Shown in pieces: positions 1 through 14,119 of a stretch of DNA of 64,000 nucleotides. Position 1 is the first letter of the stretch; each line of letters opens with the position of its first letter. Both the position numbers and the translations under genes were made by a program. The notes beneath the pieces were generated by a model. That model was not told where the DNA came from. It did not search any database and saw only the letters and a list, made by a program, of their open reading frames with translations. The DNA comes from Mansonella perstans (Eukaryota > Nematoda > Chromadorea > Rhabditida > Onchocercidae), in the NCBI GenBank assembly GCA_037074765.1, contig JBAMDO010000014.1, positions 1 through 64,000 on the forward strand, in the 5' to 3' direction.

Positions 1-1807
1 AAAAAAAAAAAAATTGACTTCTATTTGCTTATCGAAATATTTCATCAATCTAATTACAATGATTCATAGAGGACTTAAGAATTCTACTGTACTTAAAGAA
101 ACAAAAGGAAAAAGTGCTAATTACTAATCAATAATTCAATATAATTTGAGAAATCTTAAAATAAGCAAGAATTTTTTCTTTCGAATAAATGAAGAATCGA
201 AAATTACTTTTCAATCATTCAACTTATTAAACAATAGCAGCAATAGTTGAATTTCTGTGGAGAAATTTTTTTTTTAAATACTCAAAAATTATGGATAAAA
301 TTTTGTAAATAAAATTAATAGTAGCCATGCCGTTTCTAATCACTGCTAGTATTTTTAGCTAAAATAATTAATGCGGGATAAATTCCATAATAAATTAATT
401 TAGCTTAATAAATCAGAAAGTAACAGATAGTGTTGATTTGTTGATATTCCAAGTTTGTTATAAATCATGATAACTTTGTCACAATCATGCTTACATTAGA
501 TTATAATCATTACATTAATATATCATATGTTCTTACAAATCACGATAATTATCAAACACATTATATTATTTATCAAGTATTTATTGGAGTAGTATTATAT
601 TAAGTAAATTATTAAATTACAACTATAATTTTCGGATTAAATTGATTTTTTTACAGCATTGTTTCTTTTTTTTTTTTTTTTTGAGAAAAAATATTAATAA
701 AATTAATAAAGTTGAATATTAGGTAAATGTTACATACTGTAATTGTAAATTTTTGCAACAATTGAAAAGTAAGAATGGATGAGGAAAGGAAAAAGAGGAA
801 AAGAGAGAAGAAATGAGGGAAGAAAAAAGAGAAAAGGAGACAAAGAAAGAAAAGAGGTAAGAGGAAAAAAATGTTCTGTAAAATTAAAAAACTTATCATT
901 TTTAGCAAGAAGAAAAATAAGTTGAACAAATGGATAGTGATGTTAATGATGTTGATGATAATCAGTAGTGATAGCAATGATAATATTGATAAGAATGATG
1001 AACAGGATCATTTAGAATAAATGAAACGAAATAAGATTTCATAGTGTTTCCGGCTGTCGTATCATCATTGATCATATCATTGAAGTCATTAAATTGGAAA
1101 AGAAAGAAAGAAAAGGAATGATTAGAAGAAAATGATAAAAACCAGTTCTTGAGAAATCATCAAAATGAAATTAATGTTCAGTGTCAAGCATTAAAGATGA
1201 AAAATGAAAAGCAAAAAATAATTTCTGTCCAATCATTTTCCATCAATCCCTCCTTCCTATATCAAACATGTTGAATGATGTCCACCCGGATATTATGAAA
1301 AAAAAAAAGGTAAAAAGTCATAAATAGCGATAGCCAAAAAATTTTTGCGCAGTTCGTTCATTTGTAATGAATCAAAATGGTTCATTACAAAGCTCTTTTT
1401 TTAAAATTATTTTTTCAACAATTGATAAAACTATCCAATTTTGAATTACTGAAATTCGCTTACTCTTATTTAATTTCAATTTGATTTACATCACAAAATA
1501 TATATGATAAGCATACTATTGGATATCAGAATTCAAATATATGTTATACCTTGATTATAACTGATATTCGAATATTTGAGTTGAATTTTAAAATATATTG
1601 GATGATTTATACATTGGGGCATATTATGAAAAGAAAGAAAGGTGAAGAACAATCGTGTTTAATTGCAGTTTTTTTTTTGACAGTAAAATTTATAAAAAAA
1701 AATTAAATTTATAAGAAATTAAATTCACATTTATTAGCAGAATTTTAATTCTGAAATTCAATTTTGTTATAATTATACTGCTTACAAAGAAAAATTCGTT
1801 TGTGCGT
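1..1807. other. AT-rich non-coding stretch
   Basis: I see no convincing exon here. The stretch holds A and T homopolymers, and a purine-rich block near 780-880 gives a spurious hydrophobic ORF on the minus strand. No repeat family is recognised. Confidence 0.5.
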
Positions 1808-1968
1808 ATGTTTGATAATTTGTTTGTTCTTTTAATAATTAAAATAAGTTTGCTAATTGTAAATGCTGTATGGAACTTTGTTTTCAGTGGAATAAAAAAA
1901 GAAATATTTATAAACCGAACAGACGATGAACACTTATCACACTATCATATTTATGATATGTTTCACAG
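1808..1968 (+). CDS. Candidate secretory first exon, possibly of the lectin gene downstream
   Basis: An ATG at 1808 opens a 53-codon frame. It begins with a hydrophobic stretch resembling a signal peptide (MFDNLFVLLIIKISLLI) and later has an NRT glycosylation sequon. The frame reaches a good donor, CACAG followed by GTGAAT, at 1969. The next recognised exon on this strand, at 3082, encodes an extracellular C-type lectin domain that needs a signal peptide, so the two may belong together. The phases do not match directly: this exon ends in phase 2, while the lectin exon needs one preceding base. A further exon would be needed between them. It could equally be a chance ORF. Confidence 0.3.
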
Positions 1969-2648
1969 GTGAATTTTTTTGCTATTCCTTTTTTTTTTTC
2001 ATAATTTAATAATTTGAAATTGGAAGATGTCATTTTGCTAATTTATGGCTCATCATTTCTTATCAATAAGTTCAGTTACCAAATCGATCACTTCTGATCC
2101 AGGAATTCAGTTATGAAATCGATTCGAGTACAAGTTTTCATAAGCCATCACAGTTCAAATTGATTCAAATTGATTGATTCTTAAATTGACAATTTAAATT
2201 TAGATTCAATCAAACTGATTTGACAAAAAAAAAAGCCAAATTTAAGAACTAATCAGTGTTATGCGATCAATTAGACAATTTCTACTGAAAATATTTATTA
2301 AAATTTATCAAAATTACCAGTTAATTGGTCAAAAAAGAACGATTTGTTGCTTTCCTTTTTTCATTCAGAAATAATTTAAAGAAGCTTATTGATTTTTTTC
2401 CATTTTGTTCGTCGAATATCAATGAACAATCATACATTTATTTGTTACAGTTGAAAAATTTATTTTCCACTTTAATGGACTAATTTAGGTAACATAATCA
2501 AATTTAGCAAACTTACAAAACAATTTCATTCAGTTACACATTTGTAAATGATACTTTGCTTTTGTTAATTTGACAATGCACATTCGCACAATTTCATTTC
2601 TTTAGCAAAATAATTACATTCTAACCACCAGGTTTCCTAAATTTGCTG

Positions 2649-2800
2649 CAGCCTGGATATCTAAGGGCATCACAGACCTGTTATTGCTCAACTTCATGCG
2701 GCTAAACACCGCTTGTCCCTCTAAGAAGTTGTCTGGACAAAATTATCCAGTAACTATTTAGTAGGCTAGAGTCTCGCTCGTTATCGGAATAAACCAGATC
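2649..2800 (-). pseudogene. Degenerate 18S rRNA fragment (3' third of the SSU gene)
   Basis: Read on the minus strand, this segment contains conserved small-subunit rRNA blocks. These include the element ending in GAGCGAGACTCTAGCC, the block TTCTTAGAGGGACAAGCGG, and the block around AACAGGTCTGTGATGCCCTT. Between and around the blocks it carries substitutions and small indels. It is about 150 bp long, far short of the roughly 1.8 kb gene, so it cannot be functional rRNA. Both flanks are ordinary AT-rich DNA. It lies just upstream of the lectin exons, probably in an upstream intron or 5' region. Confidence 0.85.
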
Positions 2801-3081
2801 ACTTCACTAAATCACTTCACTAACTAAGAGGATCATCAAGAAAAAAAAAAAAAAGTAAAAGAAAAAAGGAAGAACTTCTCTCAGAAGTTATGTCCAGAAG
2901 TGAGGCGCAGTTTTTACTGTAAACATCAAGTTATATAAACCATATCATCCAAGCATTTACACTACAACGAATATTTTATTTCACTTTCTCACTAATTAAT
3001 TAATTGTAGAAACTCTAGGAAAAATTTTAAAAATACCAGACAAGAGTGTTTTTTTTTTTTTAATTTTTAAATTATTTTTAG

Positions 3082-4697
3082 CTGCATTATGCGCTAAATG
3101 TGATCAAGGATGGCGGTTTTCTCCACATTCTGGAAAATGTTTCAAATTTTTTTCTCAAACAGTAACTTGGAGTGAAGCTGAATTTCATTGTCGCATGCAA
3201 AATGGTTATCAATTGTCAATACACAATGCATTGGAGAATAAATTCGCTAAAGGTAATAATGCATTCTACTCATTTTTTCCCTTTCTTTTATTTGCAGCAT
3301 TGAAAGGTATAATTTATAACTCAAAAAGCAATGCTTTTGAATTTTATAGAAGTAAATTTCTTCTAATTTTTTATTTCTATGCGAAATGAATTAGAAATGA
3401 AACTAATGGTATGAAAACTTCCAATAGTATAATTAATAACTGTTCATTTATTTTCAAACTGTAATTCTATCAAATTTTAATATAAATCAGCTTTAATATT
3501 ATTAGTAGTGTATGCTTGAGTGATAAAAGGAACGCCAAGATGATGATTTCAAAAAAAAAAAAAAAATTGGAAGCTCTAGAAAAATAAAATTACAAATTCA
3601 AAGTTCAAAATTTCTAAACTTAAATTGTTGTTGTTGATAATGAAAAAATTGATGATATGTCATTTATTTTTTTAGTAAACTTTATATTTAAATTTAACTG
3701 CAAAGTTTAAATTGCTCATTTGATTTTGTATCAATAACTACTTTAGAAATAGCTCATGATGTATCTGAAATTTGGCTTGGTAGCGCGAAATTTAAAGGAT
3801 TTACGCAATACAAATGGTCTGATAGCACACCATTCAATTTTAGAGGCTGGAAAAATGGTATATTTTTAAATCATTCAACTTAAATATTCTTATACTGATT
3901 GCAATTGATAAATACAATAAATTTTGAAATTTCCGTACCATAAAATTTTACCCTTTCTTCAGTCGGAAAAAAATATAAATGATTAAATTTTTTATGAGAC
4001 AGTGTTTTCCAGTGTTCAATAGTTTTGCCTCAACCATCACATTTTGTAACTTGTTTAAAATTTTTATAAAAGTGAAATTTTTTAGGTAGATCACCGGTCA
4101 CCAAATCAATTGAACCATGCACTAAAATGGACGTTAAAACTGGTGAATGGTTCCAAAGTTGTTGTCGAATAGTTGCTTCATATATTTGTCAAAAAAATCC
4201 GTCACCTAGCATGCTGCATTCTAACACTGTACAAGTAACTAATTAATTATTTGGGAATTTTATGCAATTTATACAAACTCCTTTTCTTTAAATAAAATAA
4301 ACAAAATTCGTATAAATGTAAGAAGCAATCAATATCGTTATTTCTCAGAATTCCTAAGAATATGCGATCAGAACTAGGGCGGTATCTGATCGCCTTCGAA
4401 CCTCTGACTTTCGTTCTTGATTAATGAAGACATTCTTGGCAAATGCTTTCGCAGTTATACGCCCGATATGATCCAAGCATTTCACCTCCCATGCAGTGAT
4501 GGGAAAATGCCCCCGTCCGTCCCAACCTTTAAAAAATGGAATTCAAAATGATAATACTTTACTATAATGTATATAAAAATTTATGATTGAGTATCATTAT
4601 CATTGTATTTCTGTTGCAGAACGATTTTGATACGGCTGAAAGGAATATGAAAAATCGTGCTCTCAATGAACGGTGGCGATTTCTGTCACGGAAGTAA
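3082..4697 (+). CDS. C-type lectin-like domain protein (5' end not resolved)
   Basis: Four exons join in phase: 3082-3252, 3747-3857, 4086-4234 and 4620-4697 (stop TAA). They encode 168 residues of an extracellular C-type lectin-like domain. Visible landmarks are a first Cys pair (CDQGW then GKCFKFF), TWSEAEFHC, the core strand IWLGSAKF, the block YKWSDS, and the closing cysteines in GEWFQSCC and SYICQK. The classic EPN/QPD and WND calcium and sugar ligands are absent, so canonical carbohydrate binding is doubtful. The third exon could instead read on to a TAA at 4244, but the CAA|GTAACT donor pairs in phase with the exon at 4620, which adds a basic tail (NRALNERWRFLSRK). The first listed exon starts inside a codon, so a signal-peptide exon must lie upstream. 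Nematode lectins of this kind are usually secreted. Confidence 0.8.
4345..4535 (-). pseudogene. Degenerate 18S rRNA fragment inside the lectin intron
   Basis: The minus strand reads conserved central SSU rRNA sequence, including GGTTCGAAGGCGATCAGATA, the phrase GAACGAAAGTCAGAGG, the block GCGAAAGCATTTGCC, and the stretch leading to GGGGGCATTTTC. It has several substitutions. It lies within the last intron of the lectin gene (4235-4619) and is antisense to that gene. It comes from a different part of the 18S gene than the fragment at 2649-2800. Confidence 0.85.
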
Positions 4698-6130
4698 TAA
4701 TGAAAATAATGATAATGATAAGAATAATAGCAATAATGACGATAGTGATAAAAACATACTTTAATAGCATTTCAAACAATTAATGAATAATTTCATATTT
4801 TTTCCCGCGATTAATTAGAATATAATTATCAGTACTTAACTTATGCAAATATGACTAAGTAAATTGAATTTTGAAAATTTTGAAATCATTTTCGATAAAA
4901 TGTCAAATGATAAAAATGAAATTTAACAATAGATTATTTTGCTTTGTTAAATAAGTGATAAAATTGTGATTTAGCTGAAATAGCAATTTTCAAAGTTTTT
5001 AGTTTTCAATGATTTCTTTTGCCGATAATTTATAGCATATCAGTTTATTAATTAGTAACGGGTTCTTCTTGTTTTTCCTTCATTGCTACATTATTTGTCA
5101 AAATAATTTATTCACAAATATCATATATCTTCTTTTTTGATAATTTTTTATTTAAATTTAAAAAGTTTTAAATATAACAATTGAATTTTTGTTATTCGTT
5201 AAAAAGGAAAATGAGTAACAATTAGTTGTTAAAATTGAGATAGAAAAAAATTATCGAAGAAAAGATATATAATATTGCTATCTATATATTAATATATATA
5301 ATATAGCGGTGGCAAATTTTTTTTTTCCAACTGCATTAATTTGTATCAAAATTAGTATTGATTAGATAATAGTACTAATTTTTGTTTTTAGGTGCCCTAA
5401 TTAGTATTGATGATAAGTGCTTTTGCTGCCATACTAATTACATATTCATCATCATCATCTTTTCTATCTTTCATTTTTATGTTTCTATTTCGATTTAGCA
5501 ATTTGATCCGACAACTTCGTCTTTGCTATATGACGAAATAAAAATTTTGAATAAACCGGTATTATCATTACAGTGTATGCGTTTATTTCATTTTGAATGT
5601 AAACTAAGCTTAAGCTAATAACCAATCATTATTATTCATCGGCGAATAAAATCTAACAGAATTAATTTTACTTATAAATCCGTTGTTCACTATTATTTGA
5701 ATAATCCCACACTTTTATTAATTTCTTTTTTACTTAAAGTAATGGAAAGATGAGAATAAGTTCTTCCCATTTCTATGATTAATAATAACTGTTGCTTCTT
5801 TGATACAATAAAGCATTCGGCTAATCTAAATTTAAGCATAACATTGGACGTATTACTAATTTAATCTGGTTTTATAACATATCCATTTTGCCTCAGCAGT
5901 TAACATTTCTTCTATCAGATTATGCTCCGACAAGTTCACATTCACTCCCATTCGTTACTATCAGGTTTCAATCCTAATTCTGCTTATTAGTCATCAACTA
6001 GAAGTTTTCCTGCACAAATTCCAGAAACTAAAAATTATTACGTCATTATCGTCACCACAAATCGGTAAAAATATTGAATCAAATTCTTAGTTCTATATCC
6101 CTTTAATCCTGGTGGAGCATCTAAAGAATG

Positions 6131-6180
6131 CAATTTTGACTTCCCATCTTGAAAATATTTAAGATGGGAAGTCAAAATTG
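6131..6180. repeat. Perfect 20-bp inverted repeat with 10-nt loop
   Basis: The arm at 6131-6150 (CAATTTTGACTTCCCATCTT) is the exact reverse complement of the arm at 6161-6180. They are separated by a 10-nt A/T-rich loop. All 20 positions pair. No ORF or known element is associated with it. Confidence 0.9.
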
Positions 6181-7083
6181 AAAAAAATTTTCAAAACTTT
6201 TATAGGAATGTTAAAGTTCTATTTGTTTATAGTTTAGAATATTCGAACATTTAGCATGAAATAGTCTTCTATTTCAGGATAGATAACTTGTATCTTCTAA
6301 TATTCCATTATTTATACTACAAGTAGAAAAGAATTTCAAGCTGACTTTCTTAACTTTATTAGTGAAAACTCCTATAATCAATTTTAATAAAATAGATGTA
6401 TATCGTTGAGAATACACGCAATATTTCGAATGATCCCTTAAGAAACGCATATTTTCAACAGATAATTATTTATGGTCACACAACAAGCTGTAAAACTTGT
6501 AATGATAAAAGAAATAACCAAATAATGCACTTCGTATAAGTTATGTTGAAAGAGGAACAAGAAAAAATGCAGTAAAAAAACCAGAACATTTAAAAAACAT
6601 CCCTAAATCAATAAAGAAGACACTTTGCTACGCGAAAAACATAAAAATCCTGGGTATGGAGAACACAGAAAATTAAATATCATAGTAATATAAATATATC
6701 AGCAATGATATGATAAGAAAGAGGTACAAATCAGAACCAAAAAAAAAACAGACCAAGATTATGAAAATTGAAAATATCAACATTTAATCGTAAATTTTAT
6801 GAATTAATAAATAGTATAATAAATGCTGGTAGTATAAGACAACTGGGACATATCGATCACAAAAAGAATTTCATTCACAGAAAGACAAGAAATAGAGAAA
6901 GAGTGATTCAGAAATTACAAACATAAATGCTATTGAATCTAATAACTTTTCTACTTAATAAAGCATATTGTAATAGGTAAAGAATGATAAATCAAAAGAG
7001 TTCCAAACAATTAACGAGTTGGGAACTCAAAAATTAATTCAGATCAATCGTTATGCAAACTTATATACTCAATTCAGAGAAAT

Positions 7084-7089
7084 TTTATT
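7084..7089 (-). terminator. Candidate poly(A) signal of the PAK gene
   Basis: AATAAA on the minus strand lies about 400 bp beyond the kinase stop codon. It is the kind of signal expected for the 3' end, but nothing shows it is used. Confidence 0.3.
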
Positions 7090-7486
7090 ACTTCACCTAA
7101 TCATTTCTCATTATACACATATTCCCAAGCAACCTAGAGTATTGACTACAGCCATTAAATACAAACTCGCATAATTTTCCTTCCCAATAAAAAGAATCTT
7201 CACTGTCAAAACATCTTTTATTTTTCACAATCCAACCGAAATCTATCACTACAAAAACAGTTCTGCGCCACATTTTCCCAGGTATAATCAAAGTTAAATT
7301 ATTTTGTAATACTAATTTCAAGATTTGAACTTTGACAAATGAGACCACTCACAGAAAGACGTCATGGAATTCTTTCATACATTATATGAAAAAATTTTTT
7401 TGTGCCTAAAATGAAAAAAAAGACAAAACAAAAAAAAAAAAATCCATAACTCTTTTTACCTTCGCAAAAAACCTATAGCTACAATT

Positions 7487-11137
<3,651 letters not shown>

Positions 11138-12258
11138 CTTCAGAAAAATAAAAATAGAAATTGAACTTATTATGTTAATACATCCGTACAATTTAAAATT
11201 CCAAAAATAATATTGTTTTCGTAATATTTCGGAAAAAAAAACGAAATGAGAAAATTACTTAAAAAATTATCTAATATAATTTACCATTTATTGTCTTATC
11301 AGTTGAATTACTCGATCTCTGCTTGCTATCTTTTCGCTTCGAAATGTATTCACTCTTCTTTCAGCGGTCCCTCGTTCTTTTGTGCTTATCCAAACTACAT
11401 TGATCGTTTTATGCCTAAAAAATAATCAAATAAAATTGATTGATTCAACAAATTATACCAAAAATCATTTGTTAATGATTAGTAATAACAACAATAACAC
11501 ACCTGCTAGTTCATTTGGCTGGAATTATCCGGTGGGCCGCATAAAGAATACTTTTTCTTGCAATATTCTCAGATATATCTTCTTTACAAAAAAAATTATC
11601 CTCTTCTTAACTAATTAAAATAAAGTGTTCCCTGCAAAATATCCCTTCTTCTATTCACACTAAATTCACCATTACACGAAAATCCGCGAAAACTCCCAGA
11701 TCCAAATTCAACCAATTAGTTACTAAATCCTGCAGTTGAAGGTGCATGAGACAATATGAAATATATCAATCTCATTGATTAGTAAAATATTTCAGGCTAT
11801 CAATTACATTTCACGATTACTGGTGTAGTATAGCTATATGAAACTGATACGGCGTTAGCTCTAATCGAGATATAATAATCCTCTTAAGAGATCTGCCAAA
11901 TCTTTAATTTTATAGTTTCTTTAATTTTTTATATTTCTTTAATTTTATAGTTTATAATTTAAAAAAAAAAAAAAAAATTAAGCACATGTATCGCCGTTGA
12001 ATACATTGATGTTTTGAGTTTGATTGCATTTGATGCATTAATAGAAACATAAATTTTGATTAAATTTGAAAGATCTGTGACAAATTTAGGTAATTACCTC
12101 AGGATTATTGGCCATTCATTGGTAAGAGATTATCATTATTGTTGATTGATTGTTATCTAAAATTTGATTTTATGAGTTTTTTTCTTTTTTTTTTTCTCAC
12201 AGATTTTGAAGAAATAAATTAAATTTTATCATTGTGTGAACTAAAAAAACCGAATGAA

Positions 12259-12507
12259 TCATATTTGAGAAACAACGAATTGCAGTTGACCGTCCCTCTT
12301 TATTAATTCTTTTACATTCATGGTTTCAAAATTATTTGGATAATATCTTAATTGAGATACCATGTGATTTTCATGTTTTTTTGTCCCAAAGATTTTTCTT
12401 TGGCTCAATTTTGTTTGATCTTTTTCAGATATTTTTGATTCGAAGTTTTCATTGTTAGAAAGGAATTCTTGTTTGTTCATTGAAATTTCATCAAAAATAC
12501 ATTTCAC
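12259..12507 (-). CDS. Doubtful hypothetical ORF, 82 codons
   Basis: An open frame on the minus strand with a mixed, charged composition rich in K, E, N and S, rather than the low-complexity products typical of chance ORFs in this DNA. No domain, signal peptide or family is recognised. A long A run (minus strand) lies directly upstream. It could be a lone exon, a gene relic or chance. Confidence 0.15.
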   Translation of the reverse strand: MKCIFDEISMNKQEFLSNNENFESKISEKDQTKLSQRKIFGTKKHENHMVSQLRYYPNNFETMNVKELIKRDGQLQFVVSQI

Positions 12508-13353
12508 CTTATTTTTTTTTTTTTTTTTTTTTTTTTTTGCAAAGCTTCCTCTGTTCCATCAAATGACAAGTGATTACGTTGTCTACATAGTCACTTCATG
12601 CGGAACTCAAAAGGAATCCTCGTGAAGCAATAAAATTTTGTATTTTCTTGGACACTGCACTGCCGGTTTTACTGGCTTATAACTTTAGATACATGAAAAC
12701 ACTTCGTCTTTGTGTGATATGATTAATCTTTTATCCAAGAGATATTCTGAACAGTATTTACGCTAAAATGTAACTTAATTACTTTGATCGAATTAACATA
12801 TCGCAAAATTTTTCGATTTTCTGTCAGCCTTCACGTTCCCATAGTAATTGAAAATAACTTGTAAGGAAGCACAGATACATTTATATTCCAGGAAGAATCG
12901 ACGCGAATCGACGAAAATAAAAAAAATATTATTGGATTTATTAATTGTCAATTATTGCAGTCAACGCAGGAGAAACAGCAAGCTTAATTACTTTTTTCTG
13001 TGGTTTGAAATTCATAATTATAACCTTAAATGATTTTGACAAGTTGCTTATAGTTCAGAATAATTAATTTTTCAATTAATTTTCATAACCAAAAAAAAAA
13101 TTTGTAATTTATATTTAAGCTAATTTATAACCAAAAAAAAATGTGTTAGAAAAGCTTAAATATTAATTACGGATCAACAAATCGGTTTGATCCCGAAAGA
13201 TGGCAGAAGTAATGAGCAGATTAAATTTTAATGGAAAAAATAATTGTGTGGAATACGATATGATGAAACAAATAGCAAATTTTATTATAGTAAATTACTT
13301 ATAATCGGATTTAAATAATTTCGAAATGTAGAAGAATTTGAATCGACAAGGAT

Positions 13354-13709
13354 GAAGAGAGATGAAAGAATGTTGGGATGTTAAACTGCTAGTGACCGAT
13401 GAATTGATTTGTGGTGATTGAATCAGTTTCAGCCACTTAGAAAAGTGACCAATTAACTAATCTGCCTTTGAATAAGAATTGAAACAAGTGAGATTTAGGA
13501 ACTAAATTACAAAACAAATCGTGAAAATTTTGAAGAGAGATGAAAGAATGTTGGGATGTTAAACTGCTAATGACCGATGAATTAACTTGTAGTGATTGAA
13601 TCAGTTCCAGCCAATTAGAAAAATGACCAATTAACTAATTTGTCTTTGAACAAGAATTGAACAAGTGAGATTTAGGAACTAAATTACAAAACAAATTGTG
13701 AAAATTTTA
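13354..13709. repeat. Tandem duplication, two copies of 178 bp
   Basis: Copies at 13354-13531 and 13532-13709 share long identical runs, for example the start GAAGAGAGATGAAAGAATG and the 3' part GAGATTTAGGAACTAAATTA. They differ by scattered substitutions and small indels. There is no coding potential. Confidence 0.9.
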
Positions 13710-14119
13710 AACAAATCTTATTATTTTCACGAAATAGTTTACAATATCTGAAATTTATAAACAAGAAAAAAAATCAATTTGTGATATTATGATATAAATT
13801 TTATTACTCTAACGAAGTAATCGTTAATACAAGATTATTTTGTTACGATCAAATAATTTTATAATGCAACTATTTCCGTTTCTGGAATTGCAAGCCAAAT
13901 ATTATGTTATACAAAGCAAAGACTAAATTCCCTACAAAAATATGAGAACAGTTATATTGGAAATGTAAAGAAAAAACGCAAAAAAAAGTAAAAATATTTT
14001 CAATACTTCGATCTTTTGAATCAATATTCCGATGTACCGTCGAAATTTTTTAATTCAATGGAAGTATCACTCAAAACTAAAAATTTTCAACCGTTGAAAT
14101 TTTTCAGTGATTCAGGATG

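Larger units (their letters stand above)
4698..7486. other. Intergenic, mostly without recognisable features
   Basis: AT-rich DNA between the lectin gene and the kinase gene. The one notable item is the perfect hairpin at 6131-6180, listed separately. On the minus strand an AATAAA at 7084-7089 could serve the kinase transcript. Confidence 0.5.
11138..14119. other. Intergenic between PAK and chemoreceptor genes
   Basis: AT-rich DNA with a long T run at 12512-12538 and the tandem duplication at 13354-13709, listed separately. A minus-strand frame at 12259-12507 is noted below. No other exon is supported. Confidence 0.4.

Noticed and set aside
651..977. 108-codon hydrophobic minus-strand frame
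   Set aside because: It is a Phe/Leu-rich translation of a purine-rich tract, with no signal-peptide logic, splice sites or family.
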